Shown here: one piece after another, positions 20,857-30,758 of the stretch
How positions within the stretch are numbered: the first letter of the stretch is position 1
Layout: every line of letters starts with the position of its first letter
Source of the DNA: Maritimibacter sp. HL-12
Lineage (GTDB): Bacteria; Pseudomonadota; Alphaproteobacteria; Rhodobacterales; Rhodobacteraceae
Assembly: GCF_900177545.1 (NCBI RefSeq)
Contig: NZ_FXBQ01000001.1
Coordinates: 2,164,122-2,228,121, forward strand
Direction: 5' to 3'
DNA length: 64,000 nt
Notes under the pieces: model-generated
Database searches by the model: none
What the model was told of the DNA's origin: nothing
Seen by the model: only the letters and a program-made list of their open reading frames with translations
Made by a program: the position numbers and the translations under genes

Positions 20857-21117
20857 ATGAGCGAAGACGCGCACCGCGCCTATCACGAACACCTGCTCGG
20901 CCGGATGGCTGACGTGCTTGGGCTCGATCTCGATCTCGAGGTCGATCTGACACGCCTGAGCCGCGCCCAGGTGGAACGCGCGGTGAAGCGGTGCATGCAA
21001 TGTCCCGATCCGTCGGGGTGCGAAATCTGGCTCGAAGAGCACGGTGCCGGGACCGACGAGGCCCCTCAGTTGTGCATGAACAAGGCCTTGCTCGAACATC
21101 TCCGCGACAGCTACTGA
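20857..21117 (+). CDS. DUF6455 family protein
   Basis: 86 residues, start at the ATG at 20857 with GGAGG upstream. The core contains a cysteine cluster CMQCPDPSGC (about residues 48-57) and a further Cys in LCMNKALLEHL, a pattern that could bind metal or act in redox sensing. Recognised as the alphaproteobacterial DUF6455 type; role unknown. An FNR box upstream predicts expression under low oxygen. Confidence 0.8.
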   Translation: MSEDAHRAYHEHLLGRMADVLGLDLDLEVDLTRLSRAQVERAVKRCMQCPDPSGCEIWLEEHGAGTDEAPQLCMNKALLEHLRDSY

Positions 21118-21162
21118 TTGCCGAAGTCACCCACCGCCGCCATTATGGCGGAGGGAGGGACG

Positions 21163-21522
21163 ATGCAGGTTTTCGAAAAGATCTTCACCGATCGCGGCTC
21201 GCGCTATGCCGTCTCCGGCGGCCCGGTGGCCGACCGAAACGCCGTGCGCGACTTCCTCAAGGATCTGGCCCGCCGCAAGGATTTCGCCCGCGCCACCCAC
21301 AATTCATGGGCCGCGCTCCTGCCGGAGGGCCCGGCCAAGGGCGATGACGGCGAAGCAGGGGCCGGAGCGGTGATCTTGCGCAAGCTCGAAGGTGCCGGGC
21401 TCGAAGGTCACGTGGTGGTGGTCACACGCTGGTTCGGCGGCACGAAGCTCGGCGGCGACCGGTTCCGCCGGGTGGCAGATGCCGTCGACCACTACCTCGC
21501 CCACCGAAGGCCCGCACCGTGA
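21163..21522 (+). CDS. YigZ/IMPACT-type protein (N-terminal domain only)
   Basis: 119 residues matching the UPF0029/IMPACT N-terminal domain: RATHNSWAALLPEG, then DDGEAGAGAVILRKLEGAGL and VVVVTRWFGGTKLGGDRFRR, the family signature. Typical YigZ proteins are ~200 residues with a second domain; here the gene stops after the first, with dgkA overlapping. I start at the ATG at 21163 (GGAGGG upstream). Function in the family is not settled. Confidence 0.82.
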   Translation: MQVFEKIFTDRGSRYAVSGGPVADRNAVRDFLKDLARRKDFARATHNSWAALLPEGPAKGDDGEAGAGAVILRKLEGAGLEGHVVVVTRWFGGTKLGGDRFRRVADAVDHYLAHRRPAP

Positions 21523-21884
21523 TCGCGCGCGAGTGGCGGCGTTTCGTTAACCGCTGCGTCTGGTCATGGGCGGGATGGCGCGATGCCTGGGCGCATGAGC
21601 CTTCGCTGGTGTTCTGGACGGTGATCGTCGCGCTTTCCAGCCTCGCCGCCTTTCTCCTGCCGCTCTCCGCAACCGAACGCCTGGTGATCCTGCCGCTCGG
21701 GGTTCTGGTTCTGGCCATGGAACTGATCAACACGGCAGTTGAGCGCGTTGTCGATCTCATCTCGCGTGATCACCACGATCTCGCGCGCCGCGCCAAGGAT
21801 GCAGGCTCGGCCTCCGTCGCGCTCGCCGCCCTCGCCGGGGGCGTGGGATGGGTCGTGATCCTGACCGGGATGTTCATGGCCTGA
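21519..21884 (+). CDS. dgkA: Diacylglycerol kinase, prokaryotic type
   Basis: Integral membrane enzyme that phosphorylates diacylglycerol to phosphatidate. 121 residues with three hydrophobic helices and the family signature ELINTAVERVVDLIS...RAKDAGSASVALAAL (residues ~68-105). The GTG start overlaps the previous gene's stop (GTGA). Confidence 0.9.
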   Translation: MIAREWRRFVNRCVWSWAGWRDAWAHEPSLVFWTVIVALSSLAAFLLPLSATERLVILPLGVLVLAMELINTAVERVVDLISRDHHDLARRAKDAGSASVALAALAGGVGWVVILTGMFMA

Positions 21885-21907
21885 ACGGCCGCCCACGCAA
21901 CCCCTTG

Positions 21908-23275
21908 TCAGACCAGCCGACCCCAAAGATCGTATTCGCTGGCCTCGTCCACCTCGACGGTGACGATGTCGCCCGGCGACAACGCCTCGAAACCGGCATC
22001 GACAAACAGGTTGCCGTCGATCTCCGGCGCGTCTGCCTTGGTGCGGCACACCGCGCCGTCGGCATCGACGCTATCGACGATCACCTCGACCCGCCTGCCG
22101 ACTTTCGCCGCCAGCTTCGCCTCGGAAATCGCCTGTGCTTTCTCCATGAAACGCGCCCAGCGGTCCTGCTTGACCTCTTCCGGCACATGGTCGGCCAGGT
22201 CGTTCGCCGCCGCGCCTTGCACGTTCTCGTATTGGAAACATCCCACCCGGTCGAGCTGCGCCGCGTCGAGCCAGTCGAGCAGGGTCTGGAACTCGGCTTC
22301 GGTCTCGCCCGGATAGCCGACGATGAAGGTGGAGCGCAGGGTGATCTCCGGGCAGTCGCGCCGCCACGCCGCGATCTCGTCGAGCGTCTTCGCCGCCGCC
22401 GCCGGGCGGGCCATCCGCTTGAGCGTGTCGGGATGGGCGTGCTGGAACGGGATGTCGAGGTAGGGCAGGATCAGCCCCTCCGCCATCAGCGGGATCAGAT
22501 CGCGCACATGCGGGTAGGGATAGACGTAGTGCAGCCGCACCCAGGCCCCGAGCCCGCCGAGATCGCGGGCAAGATCGGTGATATGGGCGCGGTGGCCGTT
22601 CGCGGTTTCGTGGCGCAGATCGACCCCGTAGGCCGAAGTATCCTGGCTGATGACGAGCAACTCGCGCACGCCCGCCTCCACCAGGCGCTCCGCTTCGCGC
22701 AGCACCGCATGGGCCGGTCGGCTCTGCAACCGTCCGCGCATCGCCGGGATGATGCAGAACTTGCAGTGGTGATTGCAGCCCTCGGAGATCTTGAGGTAGC
22801 TGTAGTGCCGCGGCGTCAGGCTCACGCCGCTTGCCGGCAGCAGATCGACGAACGGGTCCGGCGCGGGCGGGGCGGCGGCGTGGACCGCGTCGAGCACCTG
22901 CTCGTATTGCTGCGGTCCGGTGACCGCCATCACCGTCGGATGCGCCCCGGTGATATAGTCCGGCTCTGCCCCGAGGCAGCCGGTCACGATCACCTTGCCG
23001 TTCTCGCGCAGCGCCTCACCGATTGCCTCCAGGCTCTCGGCCTTGGCCGAATCGAGAAAGCCGCAGGTGTTCACGATCACCGCCTCGGCCCCGGCATAGT
23101 CTGCCGAGATCGCATATCCCTCGGCGCGCAGCCGGGTCAGAATACGCTCGCTGTCCACCAGCGCTTTCGGGCAGCCGAGACTCACCATGCCGATTTTCGG
23201 CTGGCCGGGCCGGGCGTCGTCGCGCAACACCGGGCGGGCGAGGTCGGGGCGAAGGTCGGGCGGGTTGCTCATCAT
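21908..23275 (-). CDS. rimO: Ribosomal protein S12 methylthiotransferase
   Basis: Radical-SAM enzyme that adds a methylthio group to an Asp of ribosomal protein S12. The 455 residues contain the N-terminal MTTase domain with its three cysteines ([30 protein letters not shown]), the radical-SAM motif CNHHCKFC (near residue 170) and a C-terminal TRAM domain. The RimO-type [14 protein letters not shown] context distinguishes it from MiaB. The ribosome-binding site AGGGG is provided by the end of repeat copy B. Confidence 0.95.
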   Translation of the reverse strand: MMSNPPDLRPDLARPVLRDDARPGQPKIGMVSLGCPKALVDSERILTRLRAEGYAISADYAGAEAVIVNTCGFLDSAKAESLEAIGEALRENGKVIVTGCLGAEPDYITGAHPTVMAVTGPQQYEQVLDAVHAAAPPAPDPFVDLLPASGVSLTPRHYSYLKISEGCNHHCKFCIIPAMRGRLQSRPAHAVLREAERLVEAGVRELLVISQDTSAYGVDLRHETANGHRAHITDLARDLGGLGAWVRLHYVYPYPHVRDLIPLMAEGLILPYLDIPFQHAHPDTLKRMARPAAAAKTLDEIAAWRRDCPEITLRSTFIVGYPGETEAEFQTLLDWLDAAQLDRVGCFQYENVQGAAANDLADHVPEEVKQDRWARFMEKAQAISEAKLAAKVGRRVEVIVDSVDADGAVCRTKADAPEIDGNLFVDAGFEALSPGDIVTVEVDEASEYDLWGRLV

Positions 23276-23283
23276 GCCCCTTT

Positions 23284-23330
23284 TTCTTGGCTGAAATACT
23301 CCGGGGGGCCGGGGGGGCTGGCCCCCCCGC
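23284..23330 (-). terminator. Recurrent hairpin/GAGTATTT/CCAAGAA element, copy B
   Basis: Minus strand: CGGGGGGG-CCAG-CCCCCCCG (8 bp), then GGCCCCCCGGAGTATTTCAG, then CCAAGAAAA. It lies downstream of gcrA and runs directly into the ribosome-binding site of rimO, 9 bases before the start codon. It has only a short T run, so it may act as an attenuator or partial terminator. Confidence 0.6.
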
Positions 23331-23360
23331 GGGTCGTCTCGGGCGCAGCCCGGGGCGAAA

Positions 23361-23957
23361 CTACCTCTTGCGGTCGCGCCGCGAGCTCATCGGCTGGAAT
23401 GCCACCCCGACATGCGCCTCGCAATAGGGCTTGCCCTGCTGCACCGGCAGACCGCAGAACCAGAAATCCGGCGTTGCCGGGTCGCCGATCGGCCATTTGC
23501 AGGTGCGTTCGGTCAGCTCCATCAGGGTCAGCTTCTTCGCGGTCTTTTCCACCTCGCGCACGGTTTCCAGCGCCTCGGGGCTGATCTCGTTCGCGCTGGG
23601 CTGTGGCGGCAGCGGCTGGCCCGCCGGGATGATCTGCTTTCGCATCGGGGTTTGCGCGGGCTTCTCGGCCGCTACCGGTTCCGGTGCGGGCTCGGCATCA
23701 GCGGTGTCGCTGCGCTTGGCCGGCGCGGCCTTCGGCTTCTGCGCGGCCTTGGCGGGCTTTTCCTTCGCGGCCGGTTTCGCGGCGGGTGCTGCCGGAGCCG
23801 CGCCGCCACCGGCCCGGTTCGACAATCCCAGACGATGCACTTTGCCGATCACCGCGTTGCGGGTGACGCCACCCAGCTCCTTGGCAATCTGGCTGGCCGA
23901 CTGGCCTTCCCCCCACATCCGTTTGAGGGTTTCCACACGTTCTTCTGTCCAGGACAT
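23361..23957 (-). CDS. gcrA: GcrA cell cycle regulator
   Basis: Alphaproteobacterial transcription factor that works with sigma-70 at CcrM-methylated GANTC sites. The start at 23957 gives [25 protein letters not shown], the conserved DNA-binding N-terminus, followed by [21 protein letters not shown] linker rich in Ala/Lys/Pro (residues ~48-115) leads to the C-terminal sigma-2-interacting domain with [17 protein letters not shown] and [10 protein letters not shown]. 197 residues in all, typical length. Confidence 0.95.
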   Translation of the reverse strand: MSWTEERVETLKRMWGEGQSASQIAKELGGVTRNAVIGKVHRLGLSNRAGGGAAPAAPAAKPAAKEKPAKAAQKPKAAPAKRSDTADAEPAPEPVAAEKPAQTPMRKQIIPAGQPLPPQPSANEISPEALETVREVEKTAKKLTLMELTERTCKWPIGDPATPDFWFCGLPVQQGKPYCEAHVGVAFQPMSSRRDRKR

Positions 23958-24018
23958 GTTCTTCCAATCCTTGCGAGGCCACCGACACGCGCCCTCGTTC
24001 CGCAAAACCCTATTCTAG

Positions 24019-24912
24019 TCACCCCTCCGGGCCGACACAAGCAGGCTGCCGCTGCCGTCCCTCGCGCCACGCGAGCAAGAGCCCGCCGGCGAGGATCACG
24101 CCCGCCCCGAACGCCGAGAGCGCATCGGGCAGCACATCGAATACGGCGAGGTCGTAGAGCGCGGCGAAGATCAGCGTGGCGTAGGAAAATGGCATCACGA
24201 AAGAGGCGTCCGCGCGGCGCATGGCCTGGATATACAGGCTCTGCGCCGCCGCCATGGTCACGCCGAGGGCCGCGAGGGTGGCCCATTGCGCCGGGGTCGG
24301 CCATTGCCAGACGAAGAGTGCCACGGCGGTGGCGATGAGCACCCCCAGCCCGTTGTTGATGAGCAGGATCTGCATCGGCCGCTCGCGCCCCGAGAGGAAT
24401 TTCAGAATCGTGATCTCGGTGCCCATCACCGCCGCCGCAGCCAGCGCCACCAGTGCGCCGGGCTGAAAGGTGCCCGGCCCCGGACGGATCAGGACCAGCG
24501 CGCCGATGAGCGCGATCGCCGCGGCGATCCAGCGCCACGGGCCAACCTTCTCGCCGAGAAACAGGATCGCCAGGAACATCGCGAAAACCGGGTTGAGAAA
24601 GGTGATCGCGGTGGCGTCCGACAGCGGGATGAGCTGCACCGCGGCAAACATCAGCGTGACCCCGCCCCATCCGGTGAGGGTGCGCGCGAGGTGAAGCTTG
24701 ATGTCGGGCTCGGTGATCGAGGGTCGCAGTACCGCCGTGGCGGTGGCGATGGCGAGGAAGCCGAAGAGAAACCGGCCCTGCGAGATCTGCAGCGGGTGCA
24801 GCCCGTCTTCGCCCGCGCCTGCCATCTTGGCGAACAGCGTCGTGCCGGCGATCAGCGCGGTGGCGGCCAACATGAAGCCGACGGCGGCGAGGGGATGAGG
24901 CGGGCGCAACAT
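24019..24912 (-). CDS. DMT-family (EamA) transporter
   Basis: 297 residues with ten predicted membrane helices in two EamA repeats; the second begins near residue 150 (ALVALAAAAVMGTEITILKFLSG). Members export amino acids, metabolites or drugs, and the substrate cannot be predicted here. Start ATG at 24912 (MLRPPHPLAAVGFML). It is divergent from the argDF leader region. Confidence 0.88.
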   Translation of the reverse strand: MLRPPHPLAAVGFMLAATALIAGTTLFAKMAGAGEDGLHPLQISQGRFLFGFLAIATATAVLRPSITEPDIKLHLARTLTGWGGVTLMFAAVQLIPLSDATAITFLNPVFAMFLAILFLGEKVGPWRWIAAAIALIGALVLIRPGPGTFQPGALVALAAAAVMGTEITILKFLSGRERPMQILLINNGLGVLIATAVALFVWQWPTPAQWATLAALGVTMAAAQSLYIQAMRRADASFVMPFSYATLIFAALYDLAVFDVLPDALSAFGAGVILAGGLLLAWREGRQRQPACVGPEG

Positions 24913-25012
24913 GTTTGCGCGTTAGCGCCCGGCGCGGACAAAGGGAAGCCCGAAATGCAGTGGCGTCCGCGAGGCCCTTGCCAGCGCGCGTGAAACCGGG
25001 CAAAGAGCGGCC

Positions 25013-25066
25013 ATGAGCACCTGCACCCGATATGCCGAGACCCGACGCCGACGCACCCGCGCCTGA
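25013..25066 (+). CDS. Putative arginine-rich leader peptide upstream of argD
   Basis: A 17-codon frame, MSTCTRYAETRRRRTRA, ATG at 25013 and TGA at 25064, 105 bases before argD. Six of 17 residues are Arg, four of them consecutive, and three use CGA, a codon otherwise scarce in such GC-rich genes. A weak ribosome-binding site (AAAGAG) precedes it. This is the pattern of a transcription-attenuation leader for an arginine operon. I could not find a convincing terminator/antiterminator pair between 25067 and 25171 (only a 5-bp stem at 25086-25100), so the mechanism remains inference. Confidence 0.55.
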   Translation: MSTCTRYAETRRRRTRA

Positions 25067-25171
25067 CGCCTCGTCTGCTCATCTTGCGCCAAAGCGGCGC
25101 GTAACCACCCCAAATCGTTGACATGAGCCTGCCCTTGCGGCACCCAAAGGCTTCCTTGTGGAGATAGTCCC

Positions 25172-26349
25172 ATGATCCCGTCGCTCCTGCCCACCTATGC
25201 GCGCGCGCCCCTCGCTTTCGAGCGGGGCGATGGCTCCTGGCTGGAGACGGCAGACGGGCGACGTTTTCTCGATCTGAGTTCCGGTATCGCGGTGAACGCG
25301 CTCGGCCATGCCCACCCCGCGCTGGTCGCCGCACTTACCGAGCAGGCCGCCAAGCTCTGGCACGTCTCCAACCTCTACCAGATCCCGGCACAGCAGGCGC
25401 TGGCCGACAGGCTGGTGGCGGCGACCTTCGCCGATACGGTGTTTTTCACCAATTCCGGCACCGAGGCGCTGGAACTGGCGGTGAAGATGGTGCGCAAGTA
25501 CTGGTTTGAGAAAGGCCAGCCCGAGCGGATCGAGATCGTGACCTTCAGCGGCAGTTTCCACGGTCGTTCCACCGCGGCGATCGCGGCTGCGGGGTCGGAG
25601 AAGATGGTCAAGGGCTTCGGGCCGCTGATGCCCGGCTTCACCCATGTCGAATTCGGCGACCACGAGGCGCTGCGGGCGGCGATCAGCGAAAACACCGCTG
25701 CCGTGTTGATCGAGCCGGTGCAGGGCGAGGGCGGTATTCGTCCGGTGCCCGACCAGTGCCTCAAGGGCATGCGCGATCTCTGCGACGAGACCGGCGCGCT
25801 CCTTGTCTACGACGAGGTGCAATGCGGCATGGGGCGCACCGGCAAGCTGTTTGCCCATGAATGGGCCGGCATCGCGCCCGATATCATGATGGTCGCCAAG
25901 GGGATCGGCGGTGGCTTCCCACTTGGCGCGGTTCTGGCCACCGAGGCGGCGGCGGCGGGTATGACCTTGGGCAGCCATGGCTCCACCTACGGCGGCAACC
26001 CGCTGGGGTGCGCGGTCGGGGCGAAGGTGATGGAGATCATCGACGATCCCGACTTCCTCGCCGAGGTCCGCCGCAAGGCGGCCAGCCTGCACCAGCGCCT
26101 CGAAGGCCTGGTGGCGGTGCACCCGGAGGTGTTCGAAGAGGTCCGCGGGCTCGGCCTAATGCTCGGCCTGAAGTGCCGCGCGCCGAACACCGACGTGGTG
26201 AAGGCGGGATATGACGCGCATGTGCTCACCGTGCCTGCCGCCGACAACGTGGTGCGGCTGCTGCCGGCGCTTACCATCACCGATGATGACATCACCGAGG
26301 CCATCGAGCGGCTCGACGCCGCCGCTTCTGCCGTGAAAGGAACCGGCAA

Positions 26350-26353
<4 letters not shown>
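25172..26353 (+). CDS. argD: Acetylornithine aminotransferase
   Basis: PLP-dependent class III aminotransferase of arginine biosynthesis (N-acetylglutamate semialdehyde to N-acetylornithine). 393 residues, full length. Motifs include [20 protein letters not shown], the Asp in [15 protein letters not shown], and the PLP lysine in [18 protein letters not shown] (near residue 237). GGAGAT precedes the ATG. Its stop overlaps the argF start (ATGA), so argD and argF form an operon. Confidence 0.95.
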
Positions 26354-27276
<923 letters not shown>

Positions 27277-27317
27277 GCGCCGCGAAGCGGTGCGCCTTCG
27301 GCGCGCAGGTTTGTCAG

Positions 27318-27367
27318 GAGGGGGGCGCTGCCCCCCTCGCCCCCCGAGGTATTTGTAGACCCAAGAA
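27318..27367 (+). terminator. Recurrent hairpin/GAGGTATTT/CCAAGAA element, copy C
   Basis: GAGGGGGG-CGCTG-CCCCCCTC hairpin (8 bp), then CCCCCCGAGGTATTTGTAG, then ACCCAAGAA, about 40 bases after the argF stop and in argF's direction. Same order of parts as copies A and B, but with a different stem sequence, which suggests conserved structure and tail rather than mere duplication. Confidence 0.65.
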
Positions 27368-27379
27368 GGTGCGGGGCGG

Positions 27380-28129
27380 TCAGCCGCCGAGCCGCTCGAG
27401 GATCTGCTTTTCGAGCAGGTAGTGATACGACAGCAGCTTGCCGTCATGCACCAACGCATAGGTGCCATAGGGCGAGGGTGAAAGCGCACGGAGCTCGTCG
27501 GCGGTTTCGATCACCCGGTCGGTGAACGCCAGCCCGAGCTTTTCGGCGGCGCGCCGGGCGTGGTTGGCGGCGTCTTCGAGGTAGGGGCATTGCGCTGTGC
27601 GCAGAACCGTCAGCCCGGGCCCGCAGGCCTCGGCCTTGGCATGCCAGCCGCCGGTCAGGCGCGGGTGCGGACCCGGCGTGAAGCACTTCACGGTCAGCTC
27701 GAAGCCGTGTTCGGCGCGGTCGACGTCCTTGTAGCCACGATGATCGAGCACGCCGGGCGAGATCAGCCAGTTGCCCGTTCCGGTGAGCGCCGCGACACCG
27801 CGCAGGCCGTTGTCGCGCGCCCAGCCTTCGGCCTCGTCGAGCAGGCGGGCGGCGAAGCCGCGACCCTTGGATTGGCCCACCACCCAGAGGCAGTGGATCA
27901 CCGCGAAATCCTCGGCCCCGTCGATCGCGCGCCAGCTTTTCGCCCCGGGCATGAACTCGATGAAGCCGCGCTCGCCACCGCCCAGAAGGCGCAGTTGCAA
28001 GCCTTCCGCGAAGCGCGCCATCAACCAGTCGCGCTTGGCCTTCCACGCGCTGCTCTTGCGCGCGCTCATCTTGCAGAAAAAACCGTGTTTCTCGACGTTC
28101 TCAGCCGTAACGGTGATGATCTCAACCAT
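27380..28129 (-). CDS. GNAT acetyltransferase with YoaP-type C-terminal domain
   Basis: 249 residues. The N-terminal half is a GNAT fold (HCLWVVGQSKGRGFAARLLDEA is the acetyl-CoA loop, near residue 82). The C-terminal ~100 residues (LTVLRTAQCPYLEDAANHAR onward) match the YoaP-like domain, whose Cys-Pro recalls a thioredoxin fold. GGGGAGG precedes the start. Substrate unknown. Confidence 0.8.
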   Translation of the reverse strand: MVEIITVTAENVEKHGFFCKMSARKSSAWKAKRDWLMARFAEGLQLRLLGGGERGFIEFMPGAKSWRAIDGAEDFAVIHCLWVVGQSKGRGFAARLLDEAEGWARDNGLRGVAALTGTGNWLISPGVLDHRGYKDVDRAEHGFELTVKCFTPGPHPRLTGGWHAKAEACGPGLTVLRTAQCPYLEDAANHARRAAEKLGLAFTDRVIETADELRALSPSPYGTYALVHDGKLLSYHYLLEKQILERLGG

Positions 28130-28197
28130 GCAAACCTCCCCTGTGCACTATGGCGGTTCGGAGATTGCGAGTCATTGATGCCGGTCAAACGCGCCGG

Positions 28198-29016
28198 TCA
28201 GGGGCCGAGCTTCTTGTGCACCTCGTCGAGGTCGATCTCGGCAATGGGCAGCTTGTTGCCGGGGTTGTCGAAATCGTATTTGAACAGGTCGAAATCGCGT
28301 TTGTAGATCTCGCGAACGAGGTGCATCGACAGATCGTCGAAATAATCCTCGACCGGGTGCGCCCGTTTCGGCCCGTGGCCTTCGCTCTCGTTGAACCGGG
28401 GGATCTTCCCCAGGTTGACCTTTTTTTTCGTCTTGATGTTGTCGAGAACCACCTGCATGCCCTGGTTGAAATTCTCGATGTGAAAGATGTGGTCGTAGGT
28501 GCCGCCGTTGTGGATGAAGGTGGAGATGTGACCCGACATCGAGGTCCAGTGAATGTCGGGGTCCATCGGGCGGCGAAACCGGATGGTGTCGCGCGCGAAC
28601 AACAGGAAGCGGCGGAAGCTCTTGATCTGGTCGAACGCGAAATCATCCTCCGGCGAGCCGACTTCGATGCCGTATTTCTGGATCAGCAGCGGCACCAGGT
28701 TGCCGCGGTAGCGCTTGCCGTTGCGCTGGATGCCGCAGATCTTGTCGAAGAACGACGACAGCACCCGGGTATAGGGGTTGCGCACCGCGGTGAAGGCGAA
28801 GGACTTGTGCGCCAGCACGTTGGCCTCGATGATCGGCTGGCTCGCTTCCATCGCCCACTTGTGCATGTCCTCGGTGGCATCGTGCACGTCGCCGTCGTAG
28901 AACCTGCCGTGGTCGGAGTAGAACATGATCTGCCCGATGCTTGAGCAGGCGCACTTGGGCACAACGCGGTAGACCACGCTTTCGCTTTCCGTCATCCAAG
29001 TTCCGGGAAATCCCAT
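28198..29016 (-). CDS. Sulfotransferase family 2 protein
   Basis: Probable PAPS-dependent carbohydrate sulfotransferase, 272 residues. The 5'-phosphosulfate loop is VPKCACSSIGQIMF (near residue 20) and the 3'-phosphate site is AVRNPYTRVLSSFFDKICG (near 76); both are typical of the HNK-1/chondroitin type. I take the ATG at 29016, with AGGAGG 13 bases upstream; the ATG at 28995 is an alternative. It is divergent from a glycosyltransferase over an AT-richer 156-base spacer, suggesting a joint role in a sulfated surface glycan. Confidence 0.83.
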   Translation of the reverse strand: MGFPGTWMTESESVVYRVVPKCACSSIGQIMFYSDHGRFYDGDVHDATEDMHKWAMEASQPIIEANVLAHKSFAFTAVRNPYTRVLSSFFDKICGIQRNGKRYRGNLVPLLIQKYGIEVGSPEDDFAFDQIKSFRRFLLFARDTIRFRRPMDPDIHWTSMSGHISTFIHNGGTYDHIFHIENFNQGMQVVLDNIKTKKKVNLGKIPRFNESEGHGPKRAHPVEDYFDDLSMHLVREIYKRDFDLFKYDFDNPGNKLPIAEIDLDEVHKKLGP

Positions 29017-29172
29017 GATCCGCTCAATGCCTCCTGAACGCTGGCCTTCTACGGGCCCGAACCGAGAAAATGCCCAATCTGTTGAAAAAATGCAAACCAA
29101 GCCTGTAGATTCAATGAGCGTTTAAGGTATTCGTGTCAACAATCCAACTATGCGGCGGTAACGGTTTCCAAA
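29017..29172. promoter_or_regulatory. Divergent promoter region between sulfotransferase and glycosyltransferase
   Basis: 156 bases, clearly richer in A/T than its surroundings, with several A and T runs (TTGAAAAAATG near 29080). No clean -35/-10 pair with 17-base spacing stands out. Both genes must be transcribed from here. Confidence 0.45.
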
Positions 29173-30750
29173 ATGGCAAAGATTGCCTTCATCCTCCTGG
29201 TTCACAAGGATCCAAAGGCGATCATCGATCAGGCCCAGCGCCTGACCGCGGCTGGCGATTATATTTCGATTCACTTCGACGCCCGCTCTTCGAAGGCGGA
29301 CTACGAGATGATCCGCGGCGCGCTGGCCGACAATCCTTCGGTCACCTTCGCGCGGCGGCGGGTGAAATGCGGCTGGGGCGAGTGGTCGCTCGTCGAGGGC
29401 ACGCTGGAGGCGGTGAAAGCCGCGGTGGATGCCTTTCCGCGCGCCACGCATTTCTACATGGTCTCGGGCGATTGCATGTCGATCAAGTCGGCCGAGTTTG
29501 CCCACGCCTTTCTCGACGCCGAAGACGTGGATTACATCGAGAGCTTCGATTTCTTCGAAAGCGACTGGATCAAGACCGGCTTCAAGGAGGAACGGCTGAT
29601 CTATCGCCACTGGTTCAACGAGCGGACCCGGAAACGACTTTTCTATGCGTCCTTCGATATCCAGAAAAAACTCGGGCTCACCCGCCCGATCCCCGACGAC
29701 CTCCAGATCATGATCGGCTCGCAATGGTGGTGTCTGCGGCGGCGCACGATCGAGTGGATCCTCGAATTTGCCCGGCGGCGGCGCGACGTGATGCGGTTTT
29801 TCCGCACCACGTGGATTCCGGATGAAACCTTTTTCCAGACCCTCGTGCGCCACATGGTGCCGGGCGACGAGATCCGCACCCGCACGCTCACCTTCCTGAT
29901 GTTCACCGACTACGGCATGCCGGTAACCTTCTACAACGACCACTACGACATGCTGCTCAGCCAGGATTTCCTGTTCGCGCGCAAGATCAGCCCCGAGGCC
30001 CACGAACTCAAGCGGCGGCTCGGGGCGCTGTATGCCGCCAGGCAGGTGGATTTCAAGATTTCCAATGAAGGGCGCTCGCTGTACAGGTTTCTCACCGGGC
30101 GGGGGCGGATCGGTCAGCGCTTCTCGCCGCGGTTCTGGGAATCGGAATCGACGCTGGGGCGCGAGCGTGAACTGCTGATCGTGGTGGCCAAGAAGTGGCA
30201 TGTCGGCAAGCGGCTGCTGGCCCGGATTCGCCAGGTGACCAACGTGCCGATCATCGAATACCTGTTTGACGAGGAAGGCACGGCGCTGCCCGATCTGGGA
30301 GGAATCCAGTCGACGCTCGGCAAGCGAACCCGTCACCGCCGCGCGCTGATGCGGATGCTGTTCGACTATTTCGACACCGACCGCCTCGCCATCGCGATGG
30401 ACCCAAACAACATGGACCTGCTGCGCGATTTCTATTCCGACCGTTCGACAACCCGGCTTCTGGAGGTGGAGAGCGAGTTTTCCGACGCGTGGATCACCGG
30501 CCACGCCCAGCGGGTCGGACTGGCCAGCGCACATACCCCGCCGGACGCGATGGCGCGGCTCCTGCCGACGATCCGCGCCGATTTCTACTTCGAAAGCGAC
30601 CGGATCCGCGACGCAGGGTTTGAGAACGCCACGACGCTGCGGGAGACCGCCACGCCGGAGGAAAACGCGGTCGCTCTTGCCAAGTTTCTCTCCATCCCCG
30701 AAGAGCGGGCGCTGGAGATTGCAAGAACCGAGCACCTGTTTGCCGACTAG
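29173..30750 (+). CDS. GT14 (core-2/I-branching type) glycosyltransferase with DUF5928-type C-terminal part
   Basis: 525 residues. The N-terminal ~280 match the beta-1,6-N-acetylglucosaminyl/xylosyltransferase family (GT14): AFILLVHKDPKAIIDQAQRL, VKCGWGEWSLVEGTLEAV, HFYMVSGDCMSIKS, GSQWWCLRRRTIEWIL and TTWIPDETFFQTLV. The remaining ~240 residues are the extra domain seen in Rhodobacteraceae homologues (DUF5927/5928). No signal peptide, so it is likely cytoplasmic or membrane-associated. The HIT gene follows after 8 bases. Acceptor glycan unknown. Confidence 0.85.
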   Translation: MAKIAFILLVHKDPKAIIDQAQRLTAAGDYISIHFDARSSKADYEMIRGALADNPSVTFARRRVKCGWGEWSLVEGTLEAVKAAVDAFPRATHFYMVSGDCMSIKSAEFAHAFLDAEDVDYIESFDFFESDWIKTGFKEERLIYRHWFNERTRKRLFYASFDIQKKLGLTRPIPDDLQIMIGSQWWCLRRRTIEWILEFARRRRDVMRFFRTTWIPDETFFQTLVRHMVPGDEIRTRTLTFLMFTDYGMPVTFYNDHYDMLLSQDFLFARKISPEAHELKRRLGALYAARQVDFKISNEGRSLYRFLTGRGRIGQRFSPRFWESESTLGRERELLIVVAKKWHVGKRLLARIRQVTNVPIIEYLFDEEGTALPDLGGIQSTLGKRTRHRRALMRMLFDYFDTDRLAIAMDPNNMDLLRDFYSDRSTTRLLEVESEFSDAWITGHAQRVGLASAHTPPDAMARLLPTIRADFYFESDRIRDAGFENATTLRETATPEENAVALAKFLSIPEERALEIARTEHLFAD

Positions 30751-30758
30751 GAGGACCC

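Noticed and set aside
25086-25100. Short hairpin between leader peptide and argD as an attenuator terminator
   Set aside because: Only a 5-bp stem and no T tract; too weak to call.
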